Source of the DNA: Onchocerca volvulus
Lineage: Eukaryota > Nematoda > Chromadorea > Rhabditida > Onchocercidae
NCBI GenBank assembly: GCA_000499405.2
Contig: HG738139.1
Coordinates: 4,984,616-5,048,615 of the forward strand
DNA: 64,000 bases
Direction: 5' to 3'
This document shows, in pieces, positions 38,125 through 49,500 of this stretch; positions within the stretch are counted from its first letter, which is position 1; each line of letters begins with the position of its first letter. The translations under genes were made by a program, and so were the position numbers. Under the pieces are notes generated by a model, which was not told the DNA's origin, did no database searches, and was given only the letters and a program-made list of their open reading frames with translations.

Positions 38125-40048
38125 TTACTTTTTTATATTAATATTGGAACTTCTGTTTTGTATCGTATTATCACTATCATTGGATGAACCTGCATCAGCC
38201 ATTGATCCGAGAATCGCACCAGTATGACTTAAAGCTCGATATTGCATACCATAATCTGCTTTCTCAAATAAATGATTCATTTCCTGAAAAATTTAAGATA
38301 TTGAGATGATTCATTCTATACATCTTACTTTTGAATATTTTCAATCGAGGAAATTAACTAAATTTGCAAACTGAAATACGAGAACCATTTCACTGAATAG
38401 CAGTATCGATAGAGCATTCTATTAAAATTTTTGTCATACTCGATGATATCACAACATGCAGCTGTGGTCCTAAAATGAGAGATGTTGACAAAATGCATGC
38501 CACTGTTAATTTGTACCTGCTCCACGAGATGCTTACGTTCGGCAACGAAAGTTAAGCGTGGAATATTATGACTGCTTAATAATTCGGATAGTCTTTTACG
38601 CACGAAATCTTCTGAATTTTTTAGCACCTTTTCCATAATCTGAAAAAGCACAGAAACTTCATATTATTAGCAGAAAAATAATTACATATTATGTTTTTAC
38701 TAATAACAAAGAGGAGGGCATTCAATGGAGATGTAGAATATATTACGCAAGTTCTGGAAATCACATAATAATGAAATTCAAAAAAAGATAGCTAAGTCCG
38801 GAAAGGCAACTAATCTTATCACCCATTTCCAAAAAGAAAATAAACATTACCTCATCAGATTTATCACCCTTTGCTAACCAGTAAACGTCCATTACTTTAA
38901 ATGTTGGGGCTACATCGACCTAAAAATCATTGCAAATTAATTTCCTGAATTATCCACTATGTTTCCTTAGCGAAAACAGCGATAGAGGTAAGACAAAAAC
39001 TTGAGCAAATCTAATCTGCAATGTTTGCTTTAAATACATATATCACTATGATATCATGAATTTTATAAAGCTGTTTCATTCTAATTAATTTTGCCTTTTT
39101 TTTCTTCTTTTTATAACAAAATCCATTAAAAAATGCGAAAAGTTTAAGTAATCCAACAGAGATATGCCTTGTATAATTCCAATCCTTCTATGTCACAAAA
39201 TCGATCATGTTCACATAAAATTTGAAAAATATGCTCCAGAAACATTCTCCCTATACGATTTCTTTTTGCCTCGCTTAGTTTCCTTTGTTTTGGTTTCTTT
39301 CCAACATCCAGCATCAACATCTATAACAAAGAAATAAGTAATGATTGGGGAAATCATTATGAATATATTTAAAGATCATGATAAATCTATAAAATAAAAT
39401 AAATCATTTTAATTTCTTCAGTTTACTTTAAGCCTCTTTTTTATTGGTTACTTTTCAACTAAATATCTTAATGCTATGAGTTAAAAGAAAAAAGTTTTCT
39501 TGTGCTTAAAGTCTTCCATATCTCAAAAAATGTGAAATATGGAGTAAAACATGGTAATTCTAAAGCTATATCACATTTGGATAGAGGATTTTGTTAATTC
39601 GAGCCATTCAGTACAATACAGTAAACAAGTAATGGTTAGATTTAAAGTACTTGAAATCTAATCTTATATATTATTCACAAAATTAGCAGTTATTCTTTTA
39701 AATTCATTTCTTTTCTTAGAGAATTCAAGTAACCCACAAAAACGACAGATCCCAATAAATATTTCTCGTGCCTTTAAAACAATCAAAAAAAAAAAAAAAA
39801 AAACTAACAATCCTCTCCAAACCACTATCAATACCGACTAATCGAGCTATCGTTCTTGTGAAATTTTTTTTGTTTGCTATAATAAATCGAGGCAAATCGC
39901 GATGCATCAAATCATTTGCATGTCCTCGTCCTGTTCGCCTGTTGTAAGGACTCAAATATGAACATGCAACTATCGAACTAGTGATCGTTCGAATTGATAT
40001 ACTAACAGGAATAGTGGATTTCATAAAAAGTTGCACAAATGCTTGCAT
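38125..40048 (-). CDS. mitochondrial ribosome-binding factor A (RbfA/RBFA)-like protein, 247 aa
   Basis: Probable small-subunit ribosome maturation factor of mitochondria: RbfA binds the small-subunit rRNA during late assembly. Exons in transcript order: 40048-39809, 39320-39168, 38919-38851, 38639-38517, 38283-38125 (744 nt). Residues 1-80 form a basic, Ser/Arg-rich, acid-poor leader (MQAFVQLFMKSTIPVSISIR) fitting a mitochondrial presequence. The KH-like RbfA core follows: KRNRIGRMFLEHIFQIL, VDVAPTFKVMDVYWLAKG and EDFVRKRLSELLSSHNIPRL with TFVAERKHLVEQ, matching the classic R-x-x-L(A) and H-x-P-x-L-x-F pattern of the family. The join of exons 2 and 3 requires a GC donor (AAG|GCATAT); the only nearby GT gives a frameshift to a stop. 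Same strand as AUP1 upstream, 2 kb away. Identification rests on remembered family patterns, with moderate conservation. Confidence 0.8.
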
Positions 40049-42044
40049 CGGATCGAATATTTAGTTACAATTAATTTCCAATACTCGACATGCCCTAAAA
40101 ATTCCTGAGGACAATCTAAACACATTGCATCGGATGTCTCATTTCTTTCTCTCTCATTCTCTTAGTACAAATGAATTTACATTAAATGAAACATTGCTAC
40201 TAAATGATGATTCATATGAGCTGGATATCGAAAGCAATATCCGTCAAAAACAAAAGAATCGAATTTCGAATATTCGATACCTTGCTCTGACGATTCATAC
40301 AATTTTCGTATCACTTAATCTTGATTATAGAAAAAATTCCTTATTTGATGTTTTCTCAAACGATACATAATTTCCACTGAATTTACATGATAAAAGTAAT
40401 TTTGCTTTTCTATATATCCAGTAAAACAGAACAATAAATATTTCCGAACGGAATGTTTTTTGCTACACAAATAATGCAATGTGGTGGAATGCCCAGTTCA
40501 AATTTAATGGATACAAATATTATACATTGTTATGGTATAACTTATAACGATCATAATACCATGTTGACAAAAATCCGAAAATTCCATATTCCCTTTACCA
40601 CAGCATATTAAACCTTTTCGCATATAAAAACCATTACAATAAAAACACAGAATATATCTCTAAGCAACTGATCTAATCATTTCTTTTTTCTTTTGCGTCT
40701 AACTCCAAAAATTCACTAGAAACATTTTAAAAGTCATCAATACTTGGAAACAGTGATTTACAATTGTATTTATATGCGTATCTATCATGAATCAAAGAAG
40801 CTATTACTTCATCGATTAAAATAAATGCAGTAAAAGTAGAGTAAGATTAAAATGCCACTTTTCTATTATCTCCTCGAAATTTTCAGCAAGTTCATTGGAT
40901 ATTTTCTCACCAACTATTGGAATATACGAAAAAAGTCTTTCGAAATCTCTTAATGCATATCAAATTATGTATTTCAAAATATTTGAGTATAAAACGAATT
41001 CCTTTAAACTTAGTTAAACTTCTAACATTTCCATGAAGTTTTAGAAATGAAAAACAAATAAATTGGATGCTGTCATAAAAGTTATGAATAGGAAACTGGA
41101 ACGATTCTGAGACACACATTTATCATTCATTTTTTGAAAACATAAAACAATGATCCAATGGAAAGAAAGGCGAAGAGACAAAAATAGTGATGGAAAAGAT
41201 CGACATTTTCGGCCGCATCTCAATTCACATCGTCCATTTAATCATTTTTTAAAAAAATATATCTCATATTCTTCAACAAATGAATTAATATTTGCAAAAG
41301 TTTCCTACTGCACCCGATATTTTACATGTTGAAGCTTCTCTTTGAGCATTGACTAGCCTTTGTAGCTGCGTTTAAACTCTGCGTAAAACCTAGCAAATAT
41401 TAACCAAGTATTGTTGGCTCTTCGTGCATTCCATGACTACGTTCAGCAAACATACAACACACACAGTATCTTCAGCTTTTTTTTTTTTTTTTTTTCAATG
41501 CTGTAAGTAAATTTTTCTAATTCTTGAGTGTCTGCAAGTGGCCTTGCAAAAACTATTGTTGTTTTTTTACATCTTGATTTTGTATGAAACGAATATAATT
41601 TTTTTTTCCTCAGCTTTTGTTGGTTAACTGCAACGCTTGCTGTATTACTGTCTCCTAGAATTTTAACATAATTATCCAGTGTGATAGCACCTAATTTCCA
41701 TCTAATTCCAGACTTATCATTAAAACCAAAGATTTCAGGACCAAAGCCTATAGAAAAAGCCTCAACCTTAATTTTGCACGCTTTAGCGATAATATAGCGC
41801 CCATACTTATACACAACTAAATAATTCAGAAAAATGGAAAATGACATGAAATAATATAGCCCTCACTAAATTCATGGATAGGATTAAAAAATAAAATTTT
41901 TCACGATACAATTACCTTGCGTTTCTTCAGTTCATACTATATCATTCCTAGATGCATCCTCTCATTTTATTAAGATAAGATAATCTCCTCTTATTTCTGA
42001 CAAAATGAAAAAATAGAAAAAATATAAAGTAAAGTGACTGATAA
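40049..42044. other. intergenic region between AUP1 and the RbfA-like gene, containing a bacterial fossil
   Basis: 2.0 kb between two genes of the same orientation. It holds the rseP-like fossil (listed separately), a GC-richer stretch at 41340-41450, and a candidate AUP1 poly(A) signal AATAAA (minus strand, 41966-41971, 74 bases after the stop). Two plus-strand ATG frames (40134-40370 and 41150-41332) have no recognisable product. Confidence 0.5.
41490..41850 (-). pseudogene. decayed rseP-type M50 site-2 protease fragment, Wolbachia/Rickettsiales-like nuclear insertion
   Basis: A minus-strand frame from about 41847 to 41535 reads IIAKACKIKVEAFSIGFGPE, then IFGFNDKSGIRW, YVKILGDSNTASV, ELY-like KKLYSFHTKS and IVFARPLA: the N-terminal part of RseP, the intramembrane zinc metalloprotease of bacterial envelope-stress signalling, in the version seen in alpha-proteobacteria such as Wolbachia. 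The zinc motif that should read HEYGHY is YKYGRY, so both His ligands and the catalytic Glu are lost. Only the first quarter of the roughly 370-residue family length is present; beyond PLAD the homology ends near a 19-base T run. There are no introns and it lies between two nematode genes. Interpretation: a fossil of Wolbachia DNA in the nuclear genome (nuwt). Assigning Wolbachia rather than another Rickettsiales donor is inference. Confidence 0.8.
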
Positions 42045-44730
42045 TCATGAATTAATTTCACACTCTAACTGTTCGCTAATTCGTTTCAAATATTTAGCAC
42101 GATTTGTTTCAATGAGATTCCATTTTCGATGACTATATATTTTTGACCACTGCTGTGGATTAATTCCCGGTGATAAATCATCATTTTCCAATGGATTCAA
42201 TTTTATTTTCCCCGTCGTTATACGCTCACATGTTGCATTACCATCCTGTGTTTGTTCCAAATCTTCTCTGCAAAAAAACTAATGATACTTGATTACTGAA
42301 TAGTTAAAAAAATATTCAAATTGATAAATGCATTTTTAGATCTGTTTACAAAGAGGAAAAAGTAACAGAGCCACAAAACTTTAATAACTGAAAATATCTC
42401 AGTGCAATTAATATATTTGAACAACAAAATTTAAAAAAAAGGAAAACTAAAGGAAAAAAAAAAACTATAATCTAATTTAAAAAACAAATTCTAAAAGTTA
42501 AAAAAAATTGGATAATTTTCTACAAATTTACAATATCTAGTTGTCTTCTTGATGAATACTATTTACCTTATCGCTACTAGTGGAACTGCTGGAAAAGCTT
42601 GCTTGATTTTCATTGTCAATGCATCGAGATATTCCGCTACACTTTTCACACTCTGCCAGGAACGATTTTTTTTCGGGAAATCACTATTTAATCTTATGTT
42701 TAGAAATGATTGTTGTCTTCCTTCAAAATGTCGCTTTGCTTCTTCAACTGCATCTTGAGAAGTGAACGAGGTAGCGGTAATACCTGTGGTGGAATGGATA
42801 AAGATGTTCTACTATCACTTACTGGTCTTTCTTTTTGTCAGTGCACAATATTGAAAACAAAAAAAAAATTTATACCTAATTTGGTAGCCATAATATCGGC
42901 AACCCGTTTCGTGAACTCTTCAATTGTTTCGCTTGGTTTATTCGGATCTGAGCTCTTCTTACGATGTAGAGGATGAAGCCAACGTATCTAAAATCATACT
43001 TGGAAATCAAGTATACAGAAAAGAAAGAATCATCTATTAAATGCTTGAAACATAAAAACGATCAAATTTTGATACAAAGTACCTAACCAATAAAAGATTT
43101 AATTAAATACGAGCAGTTTTAACGAATATTTTATAACTAAAATTGTAAGCATATTTTGAAAGATGAACATATGATTCTATTCAATACTTTCGTGTAATTT
43201 CCTACAATACGATAAGTTAGAAGCAGATTTCAAAACTATATTATAAACTTATTTTTTTGAATACACCGACTGAAAATGGACTGAAATGAAAAAAATGGGA
43301 AGAGAAATCATACTTTCATGACAGTAAATGGAACAAACAGAAAATAGAAAACATCTTGCCACCATGCGCCACCCAAAACTGATACTGAGATATTCCCAAA
43401 AAATGGCCGATACACTGATATTAATAGAGGTTGGACCGAATCCGCTACCTAAATTCTAAAGGTGATTATCATTATAAATAAAATAATCAAAAAAATAGAA
43501 TGCGCAATATAATATACTTCGAATGGCCATGTACTAAATTTGAGAAGACCAGTGGAACCACTCGTCATTGCTCCTTCTGGAAAAGTGAGAAGAGGTAAAG
43601 CATTCTTTTCGCAGAATATTTTTGAACGACGGATAAGCTCCGCACGTCCTTCGCGAGCTCCCAAATCTTTATATCCTAGACACCTATAAATAAATAATGA
43701 ATAATCAATTATTTAAAAATTATTTTAATCATATGTTTTTAAGTAACATTTAGCAGTTATTTTTAATCAAAACTGACCAAAAGTATAGATTTATAAAACT
43801 GCTAATAGATAAGAAGACTGAATTAAGCTGAATTATTTGATTGCAGCACCCAGCGATATTTTTCATGCGCCCAGATCAGAAACTCAGTACAAAAGTATTA
43901 ATAGTTTGAATTTTTAATCAGAAAATAGCTTTTCAAAACACTACTATAGAGTCTATAAAACTATTGCTATTGGGACCTACCAACGTAAAATGCTGGGTAT
44001 ATCCCAAACAGAAGGTAATATGCAAGGTTCGATTAAGTCAACAGCCAAATGATCAAGCGTTGAAATATGGTTAGCAACTAAAATATGCGTTTTATGATCC
44101 CATTTTTCAGCTGGTCCACCGCTGAATACTACTAGACCAAGCAAGCATGACATTACCCGTAATACCTGCAAGAAGTTTTCGGTACATATAGCAACTAACT
44201 GCATCAGAAGGTATTCACTATAATGTATAAAGAGTAATATGTTTCAAGATAAAAAGATTTGATTCAAAATAATGTTTTTTCTAAGCTCACAAGATATCCG
44301 TACAACAAAAATGCGAATAGAAATTGTGAGAATAAGATCGAATTATAATATTATAAATCAAATTTGAAACTTTGGAAAAAATATTTCATAATCAGCATTA
44401 TTTTTACTCCATATGATGTCACGAATATTGCCTAAAACTGCAAACTACGAATCAATTTCTAATTCTGAACAGATTCATGCTTCTCTCTTCGGATAGTAAA
44501 TGACAAACTGAAAAATAATAACTTACCGTACATCTCAATAACATTGTTTTGCGTAGAATACATGCAGTAAGGAAAATATGTACACCAATAATAACACGTA
44601 AGCAAAATAGTACTATACCAAATGGAATATATGTATAAAGTAAGAAACGTTGAAATGTGGATAAAGAACAACGATCGCGAATAAACAGATTACTTATTTG
44701 TAATGCTGTTGATGAAGATATTCCTGTCAT
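42045..44730 (-). CDS. AUP1 homologue (ancient ubiquitous protein 1), 413 aa
   Basis: AUP1 is a monotopic ER/lipid-droplet protein that recruits the ubiquitin-conjugating enzyme UBE2G2 in ER-associated degradation. Exons in transcript order: 44730-44527, 44165-43981, 43683-43518, 43448-43314, 42987-42876, 42783-42567, 42267-42045 (1242 nt; human AUP1 is about 410 residues). In order: a hydrophobic hairpin about residues 28-60 (YTYIPFGIVLFCLRVIIGVH); an acyltransferase-like domain with H101-x4-D106 in VANHISTLDH and FPEGAMTSGSTGLLKFSTWP; VPFTV and RWLHPLHR; a CUE domain about 313-362 (IKQAFPAVPLVAIREDL); and a C-terminal basic-acidic helix (WNLIETNRAKYLKRISEQLE) in the place of the UBE2G2-binding region. 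The ATG at 44730 follows a TTATTTCAG by two bases, a likely trans-splice site. Poly(A) signal candidate at 41966-41971. Homologue of C. elegans F44B9.5, from memory. Confidence 0.93.
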
Positions 44731-46539
44731 TCCTGAAATAACACGTACGTAGGTCAAAGTTGTTAAAACAGTTAACTCACGTAATATATCTAATTTCTCA
44801 ACAAATCCAAACAAACAAAAAGTATTGCTGACGTGAAGAACGCATCATGATAATGCGGCCCAACTGAAAGTCACTATATAAAACTGGTACTCTTTGCATC
44901 GATATTTTTGCAAATTTGCATGTAATTGTTCTAAAAACACGTACATCGAAACTTTTTGGAATTATTTAAGCATGTTAAAATATGGATTAGAAGTAGTCAT
45001 TTCATATTACGGTGTTAACTTGAGTCGGTTAATTGTTGAGTGGAAAATTCCTGACGACTATAGTTATCTGAATAAATCCAGGTCAATAAAGTTTCATTAG
45101 TTCATTCATTTATCAAGTTCAAAAATTTATGTTAGCTATTGAATAAAAGATATATACAATAAGATTACAATATATTTAGACAATAATTCGATATAATTTC
45201 TGCTAATCCTTTTTTCACTAATTCATTGCAAAGTTTCTTTCGTATTTTGCTCGTTTTTTTGAACGAAGAAAAAGATTACCTTTTTACTTCTCGGTAAATA
45301 GTATAGGACGGAAAAGATATACAGTAAGCATGCTATACTTCTTTGAAAAAAATTGTTATGAAAATAGCAAATTATGAATAATGAAAAACAAGAAATTGAA
45401 ATTTGAAGAATCAAACAAGAAAATGAAAAAAATTTGAGCAGCAAACATTTTTTCAGCCTCAGTGATTGCAACATCGACGGAGAGTAAACTTTTAAAAGTG
45501 CATGTTTTGATATTCCTCAGCAACTGAAATTGAAAATCGTTCAATCGATTGTTCAACAGTCAACCATGAAAAGGTGACACACATTAATCGATTGCCATTT
45601 ATTGAATTTTTATTATTCTTCAAATTTTGAAAACAGAATCATGATTGATAGTTATCATTGGTTGATCTTGTTATCTTCTTTTCTTGACTGTTATCTGAAT
45701 GTCCGATTCAAAAAAAAAAAAACCTTATCGATAAAAACAAAATGTTTTCATTGTACGGAAGTATATTCAAAATCCAGTAAGTATGAAATAAGTCAATTAT
45801 TCGTAAATCACGTATGATAACTCATCACATCCACTAAATTATTTGGGAAGAATATTGCAAATAATTCATGCGAGATTATTTTTACGTATTTGCTGGTCAG
45901 CTATGCCATATCGTAATATATTTGTTAAGAATTAAACGCAAAAAGTGTAAAAAACGGGAAAAATTTACGTAAGGAGCGTTGAATTAAACGTAAGAATTGC
46001 GGAGCAGAAAAAAAAAGACAGCATATTTCTCGTGAGTAAAAAAGGGATGATTCTTTTTTTTTTTGCAGAAATACAGTTAAATATAAAAGTGTTGGCCTAT
46101 TTCAAGGTATTGTTCTTCAAAAACTTCTTTCCATTTTTATAACAATTTCAAATTTATCATTTGGCAGTAATGCCAAAGATATTTTGAGAAGGAAATGAGC
46201 CAAGGATGCTTTGGAATCATAAAAACACATATGTAGATCCCAAGAGATTAGATATAACTTTTAATTGCCAAATATTGTGGCAATTGGTTGTTTTTTAAAA
46301 AACTTTAACATGGATTGCATCTATAACTCCATTTATTGAGCAGATTGAAATTTCTAGCTAAAACCTGGGATCGTACATAACAAAATAGAACACAAGCATG
46401 AAATTCTTTAATATTTAAATTGAAATTCGATTAATTGATTCGTCTCATTTTTTTTCCGAATCAAATATTTTCATCAATAAATGGATTAAATTAAAAAAAA
46501 AAATAATAAATGAAATAAAATGAATAAAAGAGAATAAAG
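44731..46539. other. intergenic region between divergent AUP1 and the membrane-protein gene
   Basis: 1.8 kb shared upstream region of two divergent genes. Only short chance-like frames, A-runs and AT-rich sequence were seen; no clear regulatory element could be assigned. Confidence 0.45.
44733..44735 (-). promoter_or_regulatory. candidate spliced-leader acceptor of AUP1
   Basis: Minus-strand gttatttcag ends here, two bases before the AUP1 ATG. The upstream frame stays open but has no methionine, and the protein starts here at the same point as its homologues. This is the normal place for spliced-leader addition in a nematode. The upstream open frame alternatively leaves room for a longer unspliced 5' end. 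Confidence 0.4.
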
Positions 46540-49500
46540 ATGATGTCGGACTATTTAGCAAATCTATTTATAGGTTGTTGTGTATCACCGAGTTCACTAT
46601 TATGGATGATTATCACATTGTTTATATTTTTTATCATTTTTGCCATTTTGGGTTTCCTAGCAATTTGGCTCCTTTGCGCTTATTATCGAAGGAAATCAAG
46701 GTTAGTTTGTATAAAATTGCATACTTTTTTCAATAATTGAACAAAATTTTTGTAGTTCATTCGTTAAGATCAAAACAATATATTTTTTTCTTAAAGTGAT
46801 CTTTTTTCTGAGCACAGACAACTTGAAAGTTCAGGAAACAAATCGAGAAAGAACTACAGCGTCGTCGAGATGATAAAAATCAATTAAAACTTGATATGTT
46901 TCGAAAAAAACAGCTTGAATTACAAATGCTCACAGCAGTAAAGGATACAAAAATTGGCTCCAGAGAACCTGTCTCATTTTTTTCTCGAGAACCAAGTTAG
47001 TAATATAAACTAACTTATCAAAAGTACCATGATTTGGATGAGGAAAAGAGTCAAAAAAAAAAAAGAAAAATTACTATTTCCTAAATTCTTGAGTGCATTC
47101 CAATCTATGAACTCGGCTCTCTATAAAATCTATAAAATTGGTAAAGCATTATAACAGTTAGTGAAGCATAAAGTATATCGTATATGTTATAATTCATTTT
47201 TCAACCATGGGAACTTTAAAACTTTACCTTTATCGAGAACATTCAATAAGCCTCAAATAAGGATTCCTAAATCAATAAATAACTATCTTTCATGGTTTAA
47301 AAGTGATGAAGACAATATTCATAATGGTAACTTTCTGGTCTCGAACCAATATCCAAGAAGTGAGATCACAGGACCTCATATCCGGAACTTCTAATATGTC
47401 TTATAATTGATATTCTATTGAACGCTAATGATATTATGAGTGTGCTAGAATACCTGCAGTTACTTTCAGAAATATTGATTGAATAAATAAATAAATCGTA
47501 GATTAGCAATATTTAGAACATGAAACATCATCTGCGATATGACAAACATCAAATGAAAGAAATTTTTGAGAAGGATTCGTGATGCCAACTGTTTAATCAT
47601 TCTTTTCAATTTACCCATCAATTTTGCTTGTAATAATAGCTTAAAAAAATCACAAGTAATAATTTGCAAATTTCGTAGATCCTCGAATATCGTCCATGTC
47701 ATATATTTTACCGCCGAAACCTGGACAAGATTCTAGATTGCTCGATTCTAGGCCATATGAAAGCTCTTCAGCGATTCAGCCTGTCCCGCTAACCGAATCA
47801 AACTTAGTTGAGAATAAAACGATAAAGGAAATTGAGGTGAATTATTTTCTCAAATGACGAAATCTGAAACTAGTTTCCTAAGTTCAGGAATCTTCGTTTT
47901 GCAATTTTCAGGATTTAAAACTTCTGCCTGCAACAACGGCAAGAACGCCATCTCAAAAAACAAAGAAGGGTGAAAAGTTCTCAACTGAAAAAAAATCTTC
48001 TCAGCAAAGTGGCAAAATTAAAGTAAACATTACATTCTATAAAATGGAATGTTCTTTCTTTGAAAGCAAAACAATTGAGATATTTTTTCAAAAATAATTT
48101 TCTGAAAGTTTTTCTTCGAAAAATTATTTTTTTAGTCACCACCAGTGCGTCATACAAAAACTTCGGAAAAAAAGGAAAAGGCTTATCAAGCTAAACCAAA
48201 GGAAAAATTACTCAAAAAAGATGGAAAACATAAAAAACCGGAAATTGGTACCTCTTCGATGGTACGTTTCAGTAAACTTTCATTAATTATTTGACAATAG
48301 TAATGAAAAGAGAGTGCAAAAAATTGTATCAACGGATCTCTAGAGATAAAAGATTCATTTTATGCTTTAATTTTTTTTCCATCCTTGGGAGAATTAAAAT
48401 TGGCGAATTATCCAGATTATTAGAACTATACAAATAATGTTATGGTTTTGATTTTATCACTGAATGCTGAACACGGTTGCATGTAGCTTCATGGGAAAAA
48501 TCTAAAATTTTTAATTTTCTGCAACAGGAAAACATGAAGAAACACTTTTATTTAACATTTTAATATCACTGTGATCCATAATTGCTGCAAATTAATATCT
48601 TTCATAAATAAGTTTCCATATATTAAGTACAACATCCTTCAATAATTAATAAAGAAACTATACTCAATACATATACTAATTGGTAGTCTTAAATTACTAT
48701 TTCATTAAGAACAAATATTTGAGAAACGAATTCGAAAATCTGCTGATCAAAATAATCTCAAACGATATCCTTTTTAATGAATTTTTTTCATAATAATTGT
48801 AAATAGAAGTTACGGATTAACAGTTGCATATTTGCTCACTTTCAAAGTACTTGAACTTTTATCAGCTTATTTATCTAAAAGATAAGGTTAAATGATTGGA
48901 GTAATCTTTTCCCTCTTCATATCTTTAACTTAAATCACTTTAGTTCCAGATCATAGCCATATGTGTATTTCTTGTTTATCTTTTCATCAAATTTCAACTA
49001 ACTGAAACATTTTTTTGATTAATTTTTCTAAATGTAATGAATAGAAATCTGCCAACTAATTAAAAATATACTTAAATTTCGAAAGTAAATATAATTATTA
49101 TTCATTTCGTCTTCTCTTTTAACCGAAACCATTTTAATTCCGCCATTCCCACTGGCTGGTACTATCTTTCGACCATCAGTTCTTGTTTTAGCCGGAACGA
49201 TATCATCATCAAATTCGAGCTGATAATGTTCATGAATGGATCAGTCGTATTGGTCGTTCAACAAGTCCAGTTCCATATTTTTCACCAAACAAACGAGTTC
49301 TCCTCATTCCTGAAGCATCTAGTAAATTTTAACCGTTTTTTTTTTTTTAAATTCAGTTTTAGAGCCAATTATGCATCCATAATTACACAATTGTAAGCGT
49401 TATGCAAATAGACGAACATGTTACCTAAACATAATTAATTTAAAAAATTTCAAAGTAAGATATATTTGTTTGAAGTAGCGTTCTTTGATTTGTATATAAG

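Noticed and set aside
40134..40370. Plus-strand 78-codon ORF with a possible membrane-like start, considered as the first exon of a transporter
   Set aside because: No following exon on the plus strand could be found and the resemblance was too weak to name a family.
44731..44814. Upstream extension of the AUP1 frame
   Set aside because: The extension begins at TTG with no ATG, and a TTTCAG lies just before the ATG at 44730, where homologues begin.
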